From the NCBI RefSeq assembly GCF_029504575.1, contig NZ_JAQFII010000001.1:1264501-1328500 (forward strand): DNA of 64,000 bases. Direction: 5' to 3'. A program made the position numbers and the translations under genes. Every line of letters starts with the position of its first letter. Position 1 is the stretch's first letter. The notes beneath the pieces are model-generated. The model was not told the origin of the DNA. It did no database searches and worked only from the letters and a program-made list of their open reading frames with translations. Positions 7,661-15,389 of the stretch are shown here, piece by piece. Source of the DNA: Streptomyces sp. SPB162. Its GTDB lineage: Bacteria > Actinomycetota > Actinomycetes > Streptomycetales > Streptomycetaceae.

Positions 7661-8140
7661 TCAGCTCGGCTGTCGGGGGTGTTGTAGGCCGCGGGTGGCT
7701 GCGTTGCGAACGCGGCGGGTTCGTCCGTGTTCGGCGAGCAGGATAAGGGCCTCGGGCGAGGTGGCGAGCTGACCGGTCGCCGCCGTGCGCTGGCACCAGT
7801 CGGATGCGCTGGTCAGTTCCTCGGAGGCCCAGGTTTCCCCCAGGGCGATCGCTCTGAGCAGGGTCCACTCCTGCAGGCGGCGGGTGAGGAAGTCGCGTTC
7901 GGCGATGACGCCGGTCAGGGTGTGGGCCCAGGTCGTGAATCGGGGGTCGGTCAGCAGCCGGGCTGCCCGTTGGTCGATGTGACGGACCACCGCGCTCTGG
8001 GCCATGGTCGCGTCCGCGTCCCGCAGGACGGCGGCAACCAGCTTGGCCTCGTCTGTCTCGGTGACGGTGTCCAGGGCCGTGAGGTAGCGGGTGAAGCGCC
8101 GGTGCTCGGCTGGGTCCTCGGCGATGTGGGAGTCAGTCAT
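7661..8140 (-). CDS. Hypothetical helical protein
   Basis: 159 residues, ATG at 8140 preceded by GGAAGGG. The sequence is mainly helical and charged (DEAKLVAAVLRDADATMAQS, AVVRHIDQRAARLLTDPRF, LTGVIAERDFLTRRLQEW) with a basic C-terminus. There is no membrane segment and no motif I recognise. It overlaps the upstream small gene by ATGA, which indicates a two-gene operon. Function unknown. Confidence 0.65.
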   Translation of the reverse strand: MTDSHIAEDPAEHRRFTRYLTALDTVTETDEAKLVAAVLRDADATMAQSAVVRHIDQRAARLLTDPRFTTWAHTLTGVIAERDFLTRRLQEWTLLRAIALGETWASEELTSASDWCQRTAATGQLATSPEALILLAEHGRTRRVRNAATRGLQHPRQPS

Positions 8141-8388
8141 GCGGCTCGCCCTTCCGGTCGATCGACGGGTTGCCCGCGTTCGTAGCGGGCTCCGGCGCGG
8201 ACGAGGGCAACCAGATGCGGTGCGTTCAAGTCGTGGAACGCCGGCAGATCGTCCTCGTCGTCGACGATCTTCTTGACGGCCGGGGCGTGCCTTCCCGACC
8301 GACGCGCCAACGTCGGCCTACTCGATACCAGTCGATCGATCACTCGGGAAGGTACGCCCTCCCGAGCCGATCCACAGGATCTGAGCAT
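8137..8388 (-). CDS. Small hypothetical protein coupled to the 7661-8140 gene
   Basis: Up to 83 residues if the ATG at 8388 is used; a GTG inside the frame (start VIDRLVSSRPTLARR) preceded by GGGAGGG is an equally good start, so the N-terminus is uncertain. The conserved-looking part is KKIVDDEDDLPAFHDLNAPHL, continuing VALVRAGARYERGQPV. The stop overlaps the next ATG as ATGA. No function can be assigned. Confidence 0.5.
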   Translation of the reverse strand: MLRSCGSAREGVPSRVIDRLVSSRPTLARRSGRHAPAVKKIVDDEDDLPAFHDLNAPHLVALVRAGARYERGQPVDRPEGRAA

Positions 8389-8605
8389 TGCTCACCGCCG
8401 AGAGCCCGCCGCTCCATGATGCTGTCACGATCCAGTCCGTACGCATGGAGCCGGGAGACCTGCTCCGGAGCCACATCCTCACACCCCATCGGGTCACCAG
8501 CGGGTCGGCCCGAGCATGAGCATCAACCTCTCCCACGACGGCCTGTGCCACCACGGACGCTGCGCGGACCGTGAGATTGCGGTCCGCGAGCACTGACGAA
8601 GCCCC

Positions 8606-9922
8606 TTACGGGGTGAGCCGGTTCGGTCCGCGGAACAGGAAGGTGGCCTCGCGGATCGATTCCAGGCCGAGCATCACCATCAGTACCCGGCCCAGCCCCA
8701 TACCCAGGCCGCCGTGTGGCGGGCACCCGAACCGGAACGCGTTGAGATAGTCCTGCAGCGGCTCGGTGCCCATGCCCTTCTCCGCAGCCTGTTTGAGCAG
8801 CACGTCGTAGCGGTGCTCGCGCTGCGCCCCGGTGGTGATTTCCAGCCCCTTCCACAGCAGGTCGAAACTCAGCGTCACGTCCGGCCTGTCGGCGGGTCGC
8901 ATGTGGTAGAAGGGCCGGATGCTCGTCGGGTAGTGCGTGATGAACACGAAATCGTGCCCCACCTGCTCCCTCATGTGCGCGGCGATGCCCCGCTCGCCCT
9001 CCGGGTCCAGGTCCTCCTTCAAGCCCTCCGGGTCCCAGCCCTTCGCCCGCAGGAACGCCTGGGCCTCGGCCATGGTGATCCGAGGGAACGGCGTGATCGG
9101 CACCACGACCTCGACGCCGTATGTCTCCCGGATCGCCTCCCCGTGGACCTCAGCGACCTTTCCGATGGCGTGGGCGAGCATCTGCTCCTCGAACGCCATC
9201 ACGTCCTCGACGTCCGTGATCCATGCGAGTTCGACGTCCACCCCCGTGAACTCGGTCGCGTGCCGGGATGTGAACGACGGCTCCGCTCGGAAAACCGGGC
9301 CGATCTCGAAGACCCGGTCGACGCCGGCCGAGATCGCCATTTGCTTGAAGAACTGAGGTGACTGCGCCAGGTAGGCGGAGCGGTCGAAGTAGCCGAGCTT
9401 GAAGACCTCAGCGCCGGACTCCGAGGCGGTGCCCATCAGTTTCGGGGTGTGCATCTCGGTGCAGCCGTGGGCGTACGCGTACTCGCGCATCCCTTGCTCA
9501 AGTGTGGTCTGTACAGCGAACAGCAGCTGCGCTGTCGATCGCCTGCGTACATCGAGGAACCGCCAGTCAAGGCGCTGCTCCAGGCCGGTGTGCTCGTCGA
9601 TCGGCAGCGGGGCCTCGGCGCGGTTCAGAACTTCGACGGACTCCGGAATGATCTCCAGGCCGCCGAGCTTCACCACCGGGTTGTCGACCACCCGGCCCGT
9701 GATCCGTACGGCGGACTCGGTGGTCAGATGCTCCAGCTCGGCCTCGATGGCGTCACCGCCCCGCTTGTGGGTGACCTGGGCGGTGCCGGTGTGGTCCCGG
9801 ACGAGGATGAACTGCATCGTGCGCTGCAGGCGGTGCGTGTTCACCCAGCCCGAGATCGAAACAGTTTGACCGACGTGTTGCCGCAGTTCAGCGACCAGTA
9901 CGCGGCTCGTAGCGTGGATCAT
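8606..9922 (-). CDS. aspS: Archaeal-type aspartyl-tRNA synthetase
   Basis: 438 residues. It charges tRNA with aspartate in the cytoplasm. The N-terminal OB-fold (about 1-105, with SISGWVNTH and FILVRDHTG) binds the anticodon. The class II catalytic core carries motif 2 at 211-230 (FRAEPSFTSRHATEFTGVDV) and motif 3 at 405-417 (GLGMGLGRVLMVM). At 438 residues it lacks the GAD insertion and C-terminal extension of the roughly 590-residue bacterial AspRS, so it is the archaeal/eukaryotic type. Such enzymes are often nondiscriminating and also make Asp-tRNA(Asn), but discrimination cannot be read here. It is probably a second AspRS. A T-box leader lies upstream; CCGGAGGG precedes the ATG. Confidence 0.93.
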   Translation of the reverse strand: MIHATSRVLVAELRQHVGQTVSISGWVNTHRLQRTMQFILVRDHTGTAQVTHKRGGDAIEAELEHLTTESAVRITGRVVDNPVVKLGGLEIIPESVEVLNRAEAPLPIDEHTGLEQRLDWRFLDVRRRSTAQLLFAVQTTLEQGMREYAYAHGCTEMHTPKLMGTASESGAEVFKLGYFDRSAYLAQSPQFFKQMAISAGVDRVFEIGPVFRAEPSFTSRHATEFTGVDVELAWITDVEDVMAFEEQMLAHAIGKVAEVHGEAIRETYGVEVVVPITPFPRITMAEAQAFLRAKGWDPEGLKEDLDPEGERGIAAHMREQVGHDFVFITHYPTSIRPFYHMRPADRPDVTLSFDLLWKGLEITTGAQREHRYDVLLKQAAEKGMGTEPLQDYLNAFRFGCPPHGGLGMGLGRVLMVMLGLESIREATFLFRGPNRLTP

Positions 9923-9949
9923 CGCAGCCCTCCGGGGGCGTCGTCATGA

Positions 9950-10190
9950 TCCCTTGGGAGCGTGGGCGAGAAGGGTACTCGCGGTGCCACCACGCCTTTG
10001 CCACCGCCAGAAAGCGACGGCCTCATTCGGGCCCGGTCACGGGGGCCAGTCGGCGGGGCATCGGACCGGGTGGATCGGCCGTTTCTCCCCGCGCTCGGGA
10101 GGGTCTTCACGTCGGGCGCGAGACTGCCTTCACAGCTACCAGCAGTTCTCTCTGCTCGTGGATCCCGACGCTACTTGTCTCCTTCGACGC
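9950..10190 (-). promoter_or_regulatory. T-box riboswitch, aspartate specificity, upstream of aspS
   Basis: Read on the minus strand. Stem I opens with AAGGAG (complement of 10179-10184) pairing with CTCC, then an internal loop, then GCGTCGGG pairing with CCCGACGT. The distal arm has a CGAG/CTCG helix, a CAGAGAGA bulge and an ACTGC/GCAGT hairpin. In the specifier loop, GAC (complement of 10103-10105) is an Asp codon. The T-box core GGTGGCACCGCGAG lies at 9978-9991. Its TGGC can pair with the GCCA 3' end expected of uncharged tRNA-Asp, whose discriminator base is G. Codon, acceptor match and downstream gene agree. Whether control is of transcription or translation I cannot tell. Confidence 0.85.
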
Positions 10191-10200
10191 GTTGGTCCTG

Positions 10201-10231
10201 AGCATAGCGGGCCGGGAACGCAGAGCGGCAA
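10201..10231 (-). promoter_or_regulatory. Possible promoter for the T-box-aspS transcript
   Basis: On the minus strand TTGCCG (complement of 10226-10231) and TATGCT (complement of 10201-10206) are 19 bp apart and would start transcription about 10 bp before stem I of the T-box. The remaining 10232-10606 shows no gene that I can support. Confidence 0.4.
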
Positions 10232-10606
10232 GATTTCCCAGCAGGCCATCAGCGGCTGACCTCGGCCGTCGAGGCGCCCCGCGTAGCCGCGGCCGGGTAG
10301 GTCGACCGGTGTGCAGAAGGAGGCCACCCTGATCCGGCCTGCGGCCATCGGGTCACGCCTGCCATGGAGACGCGGGTGCCGGCCGGGGTTTCCCGGAACG
10401 TGACTCGGCCGTGGGCAATGCGCGTGTCGGCCCACGAGCCGACGTCTGCCGAGGCAGTACCTCTGATGTCCGCGTCGAACTCTTGTTATCAGCACATGAG
10501 TTGATCGCGATCCTGCTGGCCCGCGACCCTCGCAATGTCTTCCCCCGTTCCGCGCGCACTGTAAGGAGAATCGGCGGCCACGCCTGGACGATCTTGATCT
10601 GCCCGA

Positions 10607-11029
10607 TCAGGCCAGGAAACTCAACCGAACCTGACGGTTGTGATTGGAGACGTTCGTGTCCACCAGGACGACGGACTGCCATGTGCCCAGTTCCAGGTGA
10701 CCGTTGATTACCGGGAGGGTGGCGTGTGGGGGGACCAGGGCGGGGAGGACGTGGTCGCGGCCGTGGCCCGGGGTGCCGTGGCGGTGGCGCCAGCGGTTGT
10801 CGGCGGGGAGCAGGTCGTGCAGGGCGGCCAGCAGGTCGTCGTCGCTGCCGGCGCCCGTTTCCATGACGGCGATGCCCGCGGTGGCGTGCGGGACGAAGAC
10901 GTTGAGCAGCCCGTCACGGCCGCGCGCGGCGTCGTCGAGGAAGGCGGCGCAGGCCGCGGTGAGGTCGTGGACCGTCTCGCTGGAGCCGGTCGCGATGTCG
11001 AGGGTTCGGGTGGTAAACGTGTCGGCCAT
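10607..11029 (-). CDS. YjbQ/UPF0047 family protein
   Basis: 140 residues. This small conserved family has been linked to a weak thiamin-phosphate synthase activity; its physiological role is unsettled. Family signatures are visible: VFVPHATAGIAVMETGAG, RWRHRHGTPGHGRDHVLPAL, and NGHLELGTWQSVVLVDTN with the His and Glu/Asp residues that line the metal-like site. The ATG at 11029 gives the usual family length; a longer in-frame extension to 11158 would cross the promoter of the divergent sulfonate operon. The end of the frame is LSFLA. Confidence 0.88.
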   Translation of the reverse strand: MADTFTTRTLDIATGSSETVHDLTAACAAFLDDAARGRDGLLNVFVPHATAGIAVMETGAGSDDDLLAALHDLLPADNRWRHRHGTPGHGRDHVLPALVPPHATLPVINGHLELGTWQSVVLVDTNVSNHNRQVRLSFLA

Positions 11030-11095
11030 GCCTCCATGGTCGCGCAACGTCACCGGATCCGCGTTTGAGACGTCCGTCCGCGTGGCGAGACGACA

Positions 11096-11125
11096 TTGAC
11101 CGGGCTCGGGGCGGCTCGCTAGGTT
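11096..11125 (+). promoter_or_regulatory. Promoter of the sulfonate operon leader
   Basis: TTGACC at 11096-11101 and TAGGTT at 11120-11125 are spaced by 18 bp. Transcription would begin about seven bases later, at or next to the ATG of the leader peptide at 11133, so the leader message is probably leaderless. Confidence 0.55.
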
Positions 11126-11132
11126 CTCCCGC

Positions 11133-11216
11133 ATGTTGCGTCCCGTTCTGCTCACCACGCGCGGTCACATCGACCTGCTGCGGGTGGCCTCCGCCGCGTG
11201 TCCTCGCGGCTGCTGA
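11133..11216 (+). CDS. Cysteine-rich regulatory leader peptide
   Basis: A 27-codon frame, ATG to TGA, reading LLTTRGHIDLLRVASAAC then PRGC. Streptomyces genomes carry a family of short leader peptides with the signature HIDLLRV(A/S)SAxC upstream of sulfur-assimilation genes, and this one lies about 135 bp before the sulfonate transporter genes. Cys codons at positions 23 and 27, close to the stop, suggest that ribosome stalling at low cysteine would switch on the operon; that mechanism is inferred, not shown. There is no strong Shine-Dalgarno, consistent with leaderless translation. Confidence 0.75.
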   Translation: MLRPVLLTTRGHIDLLRVASAACPRGC

Positions 11217-11350
11217 CGCCTTCTCACTCGCTCGACCTTCTTCTCGCCTCGCTCTTCAGCGCGCTCCCGGGCTGATCCCGTAGGGATCCAATCCGCCTGG
11301 AGGCTGCGCGCCGAGGCGTGCTTCCCTCTGCCTTCCGTCGTGGAGCCGCC

Positions 11351-12211
11351 ATGCCCAGCACCGCATCACCGCCGGACATATCCGTAATTCCTGAATTGAG
11401 CCCCATCCTGGAGCTCGAACCGCTCATCTCGGCAGCCTCCCGGCGCCGTCATGTGCCCCGTTGGCTGCGCCGTACCGCCGGGCCGCTGCTCCTGCTGGCC
11501 CTGTGGCAGGTGCTGAGTGCCACCGGGGTCCTGGAGCCCGACATCCTCGCCTCTCCCGGCACGATCGCACGGGCCGGGAAGGAGCTGATCGCGGACGGGA
11601 CGCTGCCGTCAGCGATGCTGGTCTCGCTCCAACGTGTCGCTCTGGGACTGCTGTTCGGCGTTCTGGCGGGCACCGCGCTCGCCCTGGTCTCCGGGCTGTC
11701 CCGACTCGGCGAGGACCTCGTCGACGCGAGTGTGCAGATGCTGCGCACCGTGCCCTGGGTCGGTCTGATCCCGCTGTTCATCATCTGGCTCGGCATCGGC
11801 GAGGCGCCCAAGATCGCGTTGATCTCGCTGGGTGTCGCCTTCCACCTCTATCTGAACGTCTACGCGGGCATCCGCGGCGTCGACGAGCAGCTCATCGAGG
11901 CCGGTACCTCGCTCGGACTGTCCCGCTGGGGCCTGGTGCGGCACGTCGTCCTGCCCGGCGCGCTGCCGGGGGCGATGACCGGGCTGCGCTACTCCCTGGC
12001 GACCGCCTGGCTCGCGCTGGTGTTCAGCGAGCAGATCAACGCGGACGACGGCATCGGCTTCGTCATGAACCAGGCTCGCGAGTTCTTCAGGACCGACGTG
12101 ATCGTGGTCTGCCTCGTCGTGTACGCCTTCCTCGGCCTGACCGCCGACATCGTCGTCCGCACTCTCGAAAGGCTGCTGCTGCAATGGCGACCGACCTTCA
12201 CCGGCAAGTGA
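11351..12211 (+). CDS. ssuC: Sulfonate ABC transporter permease
   Basis: 286 residues from the ATG at 11351 (GGAG seven bases upstream). It forms the membrane channel of an aliphatic sulfonate importer. After a soluble N-terminus there are about six membrane segments (for example PLLLLALWQVLSATGVL and VALGLLFGVLAGTALALVSG). The EAA loop that docks the ATPase reads EAGTSLGLSRWGLVRHVVLP, followed by GALPGAMTGLRYSLATAWLA. The last 28 bases overlap ssuB. It lies after the leader peptide and before the ATPase, binding protein and monooxygenase genes. Taurine or nitrate substrates cannot be excluded by sequence, but the linked ssuD favours sulfonates. Confidence 0.9.
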   Translation: MPSTASPPDISVIPELSPILELEPLISAASRRRHVPRWLRRTAGPLLLLALWQVLSATGVLEPDILASPGTIARAGKELIADGTLPSAMLVSLQRVALGLLFGVLAGTALALVSGLSRLGEDLVDASVQMLRTVPWVGLIPLFIIWLGIGEAPKIALISLGVAFHLYLNVYAGIRGVDEQLIEAGTSLGLSRWGLVRHVVLPGALPGAMTGLRYSLATAWLALVFSEQINADDGIGFVMNQAREFFRTDVIVVCLVVYAFLGLTADIVVRTLERLLLQWRPTFTGK

Positions 12212-12981
12212 CCCGCCCCAAGGACCGCAAGGCCGAGCACCCGGAGGACCGCAGGACGGAGCGTCCGGCGACCGCGGTCCGCGTCGAGGGCCTGACCCGT
12301 GCCTTCGACGGGCGCGCGGTGATCGACCGGCTCGATCTGGACATCAGGCCCGGCGAGTTCACCGCCCTGCTCGGGCGCAGCGGCTGCGGCAAGAGCACGC
12401 TGCTGCGCGTGCTGGCCGGTCTCGACCGGGAGGTCGAGGGTTCGGTGCTGGTGCCGCGGCGGCGCGCGGTCGCCTTCCAGTCGCCGCGCCTGATGCCGTG
12501 GAAGCGGGTGTGGCGCAACGTCCTGCTCGGGCTGCCCGGCCACCCCGACCGGGCGGTCGCGGAACAGGCGTTGGAGGAGGTCGGGCTCGGCCACCGGTCC
12601 GGCGCCTGGCCCAAGACGCTCTCCGGCGGCGAGGCCCAGCGCGCCTCGCTGGCCCGCGCCCTGGTGCGGGAGCCGGATCTTCTGCTGCTCGACGAGCCGT
12701 TCGGCGCGCTGGACGCGCTGACCCGGATCACCGCCCAGCGGCTGGTCGGCGAACTGTGGCAGCGGCGCGGGTGCGCGGTGCTGCTCGTCACCCATGACGT
12801 GGACGAGGCGCTGCTGCTCGCCGACCGCGCGCTGGTGATGGAGAACGGCGTGATCGCCCACGACAACCCCGTCGCCCTGCCGCGCCCCCGCGACCCGGGC
12901 GACCCCCGGTTCGCCGAACTGCGCTCCCGTCTGCTCGATCAACTCGGGGTGGAGAACCACCCGTCCGCGCAAGCGGCCTGA
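12184..12981 (+). CDS. ssuB: Sulfonate ABC transporter ATP-binding protein
   Basis: 265 residues, starting inside the end of ssuC (MATDLHRQ). It energises the importer at the inner face of the membrane. Walker A is GRSGCGKST, the Q-loop is AVAFQSPRLMPWKRV, the ABC signature is LSGGEAQRASLARAL, Walker B is LLLLDEPFGALD and the switch His is in LLVTHDVDEALLL. All motifs are intact. The N-terminal 35 residues are a charged, poorly conserved extension (RPKDRKAEHPEDRRTERP). Confidence 0.93.
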   Translation: MATDLHRQVTRPKDRKAEHPEDRRTERPATAVRVEGLTRAFDGRAVIDRLDLDIRPGEFTALLGRSGCGKSTLLRVLAGLDREVEGSVLVPRRRAVAFQSPRLMPWKRVWRNVLLGLPGHPDRAVAEQALEEVGLGHRSGAWPKTLSGGEAQRASLARALVREPDLLLLDEPFGALDALTRITAQRLVGELWQRRGCAVLLVTHDVDEALLLADRALVMENGVIAHDNPVALPRPRDPGDPRFAELRSRLLDQLGVENHPSAQAA

Positions 12982-13009
12982 CGACCACTCCTGAACGGAA
13001 GAAACGACC

Positions 13010-14039
13010 ATGAAACGCTTCGCCCCCGCCCTCCTGCTCCCGCTCGCCCTCCTGCTGACCGCATGCGGCGGGTCGTCCGCCGCCGATGACGCCTCGGGCT
13101 CGTCGGACGGCGGCCTGGGTGGCGTCACGCTCAACGTCGGTGACCAGAAAGGCGGCTCCGAGGCGATCCTGCGAGCCGCCGGGGAACTCGACAAGGTCCC
13201 GTACAGAATCACCTGGTCGACCTTCACCTCCGGGCCACCGTTGCTGGAAGCGGTCAACGCGAAGGCGGTGGACATCGGCGGGGTCGGCAACACCCCCGCC
13301 GGTGTTCGCGGCCGGCGCCCGCTCGAAGATCACGGTGGTGGGCGCCTCGCACGGCTCGTCCGCCGGTGAGGTGATCGCGGTGCCCAAGGACTCGGACCTG
13401 AAGTCGGTGGCCGACCTCAGGGGCAAGTCGGTGGCGGTCGCGCAGGGCAGTTCCGCGCACTTCCAGTTGGTGTCCTCGCTCGCGAAGGCGGGTCTGAAGC
13501 TCAGCGACGTCAAGGTCAGCTATCTGCAGCCGGCCGACGCGCTGGCGGCGTTCAGCCGGGGCCGTGTCGATGCCTGGGCCATCTGGGACCCGTACACCTC
13601 CCAGGTCCTGCGCAACGGCGCCAGGGTGCTGACCACCGGCGAAGGCGTCGTCAACGGGCTGGGCTTCCAGGTCGCCGCGCCCGCGGCGCTCAAGGACAGG
13701 AACAAGGCCCAGGCGATCGGCGACTACCTCACCCGGCTGCGCCGCGCGCAGGACTGGGCACACGGCCACCCCGAGGAGTGGGCGAAGGTCTGGTCGAAGG
13801 AGACCGGACTGCCGTACGAGGTCGCGCTGGACGCGGTGAAGCGCAGCAGCGGCACCCGGGTGGCGGTGGCCGTGGACGACGCCGCGATCGCCTCCGAGCA
13901 GAAGATCGCCGACACCTTCGCCGACCTCAAGCTCATCCCGAAGCACTTCGCGTTCGAGGACTTCGTCGACAAGCGCTTCAACGCCGAGCTGCCGGCATCC
14001 ACCGCCCCGGCACACTCCTATGGAAAGGCCTCCTCCTGA
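13010..14039 (+). pseudogene. ssuA: Sulfonate-binding lipoprotein gene with a one-base frameshift
   Basis: The gene opens with a lipoprotein signal (LALLLTACGG, lipobox Cys near residue 22) and an SsuA-type N-lobe: LNVGDQKGGSEAILRAAGEL, then TFTSGPPLLEAVNAKAVDIG. After GVGNTP the frame is lost and would end near 13369. The expected continuation (PVFAAGARSKITVVGASHGS and onwards to KRFNAELPASTAPAHSYG) runs on in another frame to the TGA at 14037-14039. The break coincides with a C5 run at 13293-13297 where four Cs would restore GNTPPVFAAG. Everything else looks under selection, so this is either a sequencing or assembly error or a very recent mutation. A functional protein would have about 342 residues. 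Confidence 0.85.
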
Positions 14040-15247
14040 TGTCCGTGCACCTGCACTGGTTCCTGCCCACGGGCGGAGACGGCCGGACGCTCGTCGACCG
14101 CCACGCCTACACCGACGGCGGCATCAAGCGCTCGCGGATCACTCCGATCAGCGGCGTCCGCGCGCCCGACATCGACTACCTGGCGCAGATCGCCCGGGCC
14201 GCCGACCAGTTGGGCTTCGAGGCCGTACTGACGCCGACCGGCACCTGGTGCGAGGACGCCTGGCTGACGACGGTGGCGCTGTCGCAGCACACCGACCGGC
14301 TGAAGTTCCTGGTGGCGTTCCGGCCCGGCGTCATCTCGCCGGTGCTGGCGGCGCAGATGGCGGCCACCTACCAGCGCATCACCCGGGGCCGGCTGATGCT
14401 GAACGTCGTGACCGGCGGTGACTCCACCGAGCAGAAGCGCTTCGGCGACCACCTGGACCACGACAACCGCTACGCCAGGACCGACGAGTTCCTGACGGTG
14501 GTGCGCGGGGCCTGGGAGGGCAAGCCCTTCGACTTCCAGGGCGAGCACTACCAGGTGGAGGGCGGGCTGGTGGCGCTGCCGCCCGAGCCGCGGCCGCCGA
14601 TCTTCTTCGGCGGCTCGTCGCCGGCCGCGGGACCGGTCGCGGCCCGCAACGCGGACGTCTATCTGACCTGGGGGGAGCCGCCGGAGCAGGTCAAGCAGAA
14701 GATCGACTGGATCCGCGGGCTCGCTGAGGCGGAGGGCCGCACGGTCCGGTTCGGCATCCGGATGCACGTCATCTCGCGCGACTCCTCCAAGGACGCCTGG
14801 GCGACCGCGAACCGGCTGCTGGACGACCTCGACGACGACACCGTCGCCGCCGCCCAGCAGGCGCTGGGCAAGAGCGAGTCGGTGGGCCAGCAGCGGATGC
14901 TGGCCCTGCACGGCGGCTCCCGCGACAAGCTGGAGATCTCCCCCAACCTCTGGGCCGGGGTCGGCCTGGTGCGCGGCGGCGCGGGTACGGCGCTGGTGGG
15001 CAACCACGCCGAGGTCGCGGACCGGATCGAGGAGTACCACGCCCTGGGCGTCGAACACTTCGTGCTCTCCGGGTACCCGCACCTGGAGGAGGCGTACTGG
15101 TTCGGCGAGGGGGTGACACCCGAGCTGGCGGCACGCGGTCTGCTCGACACCGTCCCCGGCTCCCGGCCGGCGGGGGTTCCGGCGGTCAACGGGCGTCCGG
15201 CGTCCGCGCCGGGCGGCGCGCCGCTGCTGCTCGCCGGGGGGCGTTGA
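14039..15247 (+). CDS. ssuD: FMNH2-dependent alkanesulfonate monooxygenase
   Basis: 402 residues, start overlapping the ssuA stop (TGATG). It releases sulfite from alkanesulfonates with FMNH2 and O2, giving an aldehyde. It is a bacterial-luciferase-fold TIM barrel: HWFLPTGGDGRTLVD at the N-terminus, GFEAVLTPTGTWCEDAW, RPGVISPVLAAQMAATYQ, LNVVTGGDSTEQKRFGD and IFFGGSSPAAGPVAARNADV are family landmarks. The last 25 or so residues after LLDTVPGSRP are a variable tail. No flavin reductase (ssuE) gene is nearby, so reduced flavin must come from elsewhere. A strong hairpin follows the stop. Confidence 0.94.
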   Translation: MSVHLHWFLPTGGDGRTLVDRHAYTDGGIKRSRITPISGVRAPDIDYLAQIARAADQLGFEAVLTPTGTWCEDAWLTTVALSQHTDRLKFLVAFRPGVISPVLAAQMAATYQRITRGRLMLNVVTGGDSTEQKRFGDHLDHDNRYARTDEFLTVVRGAWEGKPFDFQGEHYQVEGGLVALPPEPRPPIFFGGSSPAAGPVAARNADVYLTWGEPPEQVKQKIDWIRGLAEAEGRTVRFGIRMHVISRDSSKDAWATANRLLDDLDDDTVAAAQQALGKSESVGQQRMLALHGGSRDKLEISPNLWAGVGLVRGGAGTALVGNHAEVADRIEEYHALGVEHFVLSGYPHLEEAYWFGEGVTPELAARGLLDTVPGSRPAGVPAVNGRPASAPGGAPLLLAGGR

Positions 15248-15268
15248 GCGGCAGCGGAGTATGAGGTA

Positions 15269-15305
15269 GCCCGTCCGGCCGGGAGACCGTTCCGGCCGGA
15301 CGGGC
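15269..15305 (+). terminator. Hairpin terminator of the sulfonate operon
   Basis: A perfect 13-bp stem (GCCCGTCCGGCCG at 15269-15281 with its complement at 15293-15305) and an 11-base loop, starting 22 bases after the ssuD stop. There is no U-run, as is usual for actinomycete terminators. Confidence 0.85.
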
Positions 15306-15317
15306 AGCCGCTCCCTG

Positions 15318-15333
15318 ATTGGTCTGGACCATT
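15318..15333 (+). promoter_or_regulatory. DasR-responsive element (dre)-like operator
   Basis: ATTGGTCTGGACCATT resembles the published dre consensus ACTGGTCTAGACCACT: the TGGTCT and GACCA half-sites match and the whole is a near-perfect palindrome. DasR is the GntR-family repressor of N-acetylglucosamine and chitin genes in Streptomyces. The site lies about 57 bp before the start of the GH3-like gene. Confidence 0.72.
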
Positions 15334-15389
15334 TGGACGCTCTCGGGATACCCTCCCACTGCCGCCGCGCGCCAAAGGGGGACAGCGAC

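Noticed and set aside
8318..8593. A 91-codon minus-strand frame before the small coupled gene
   Set aside because: No ribosome site, Trp- and Ser-rich composition and overlap with the better-supported frame at 8137-8388.
10136..10682. Short frames between the T-box and the YjbQ-like gene
   Set aside because: Composition and lack of start signals mark them as shadows; part of the region is the riboswitch and its promoter.
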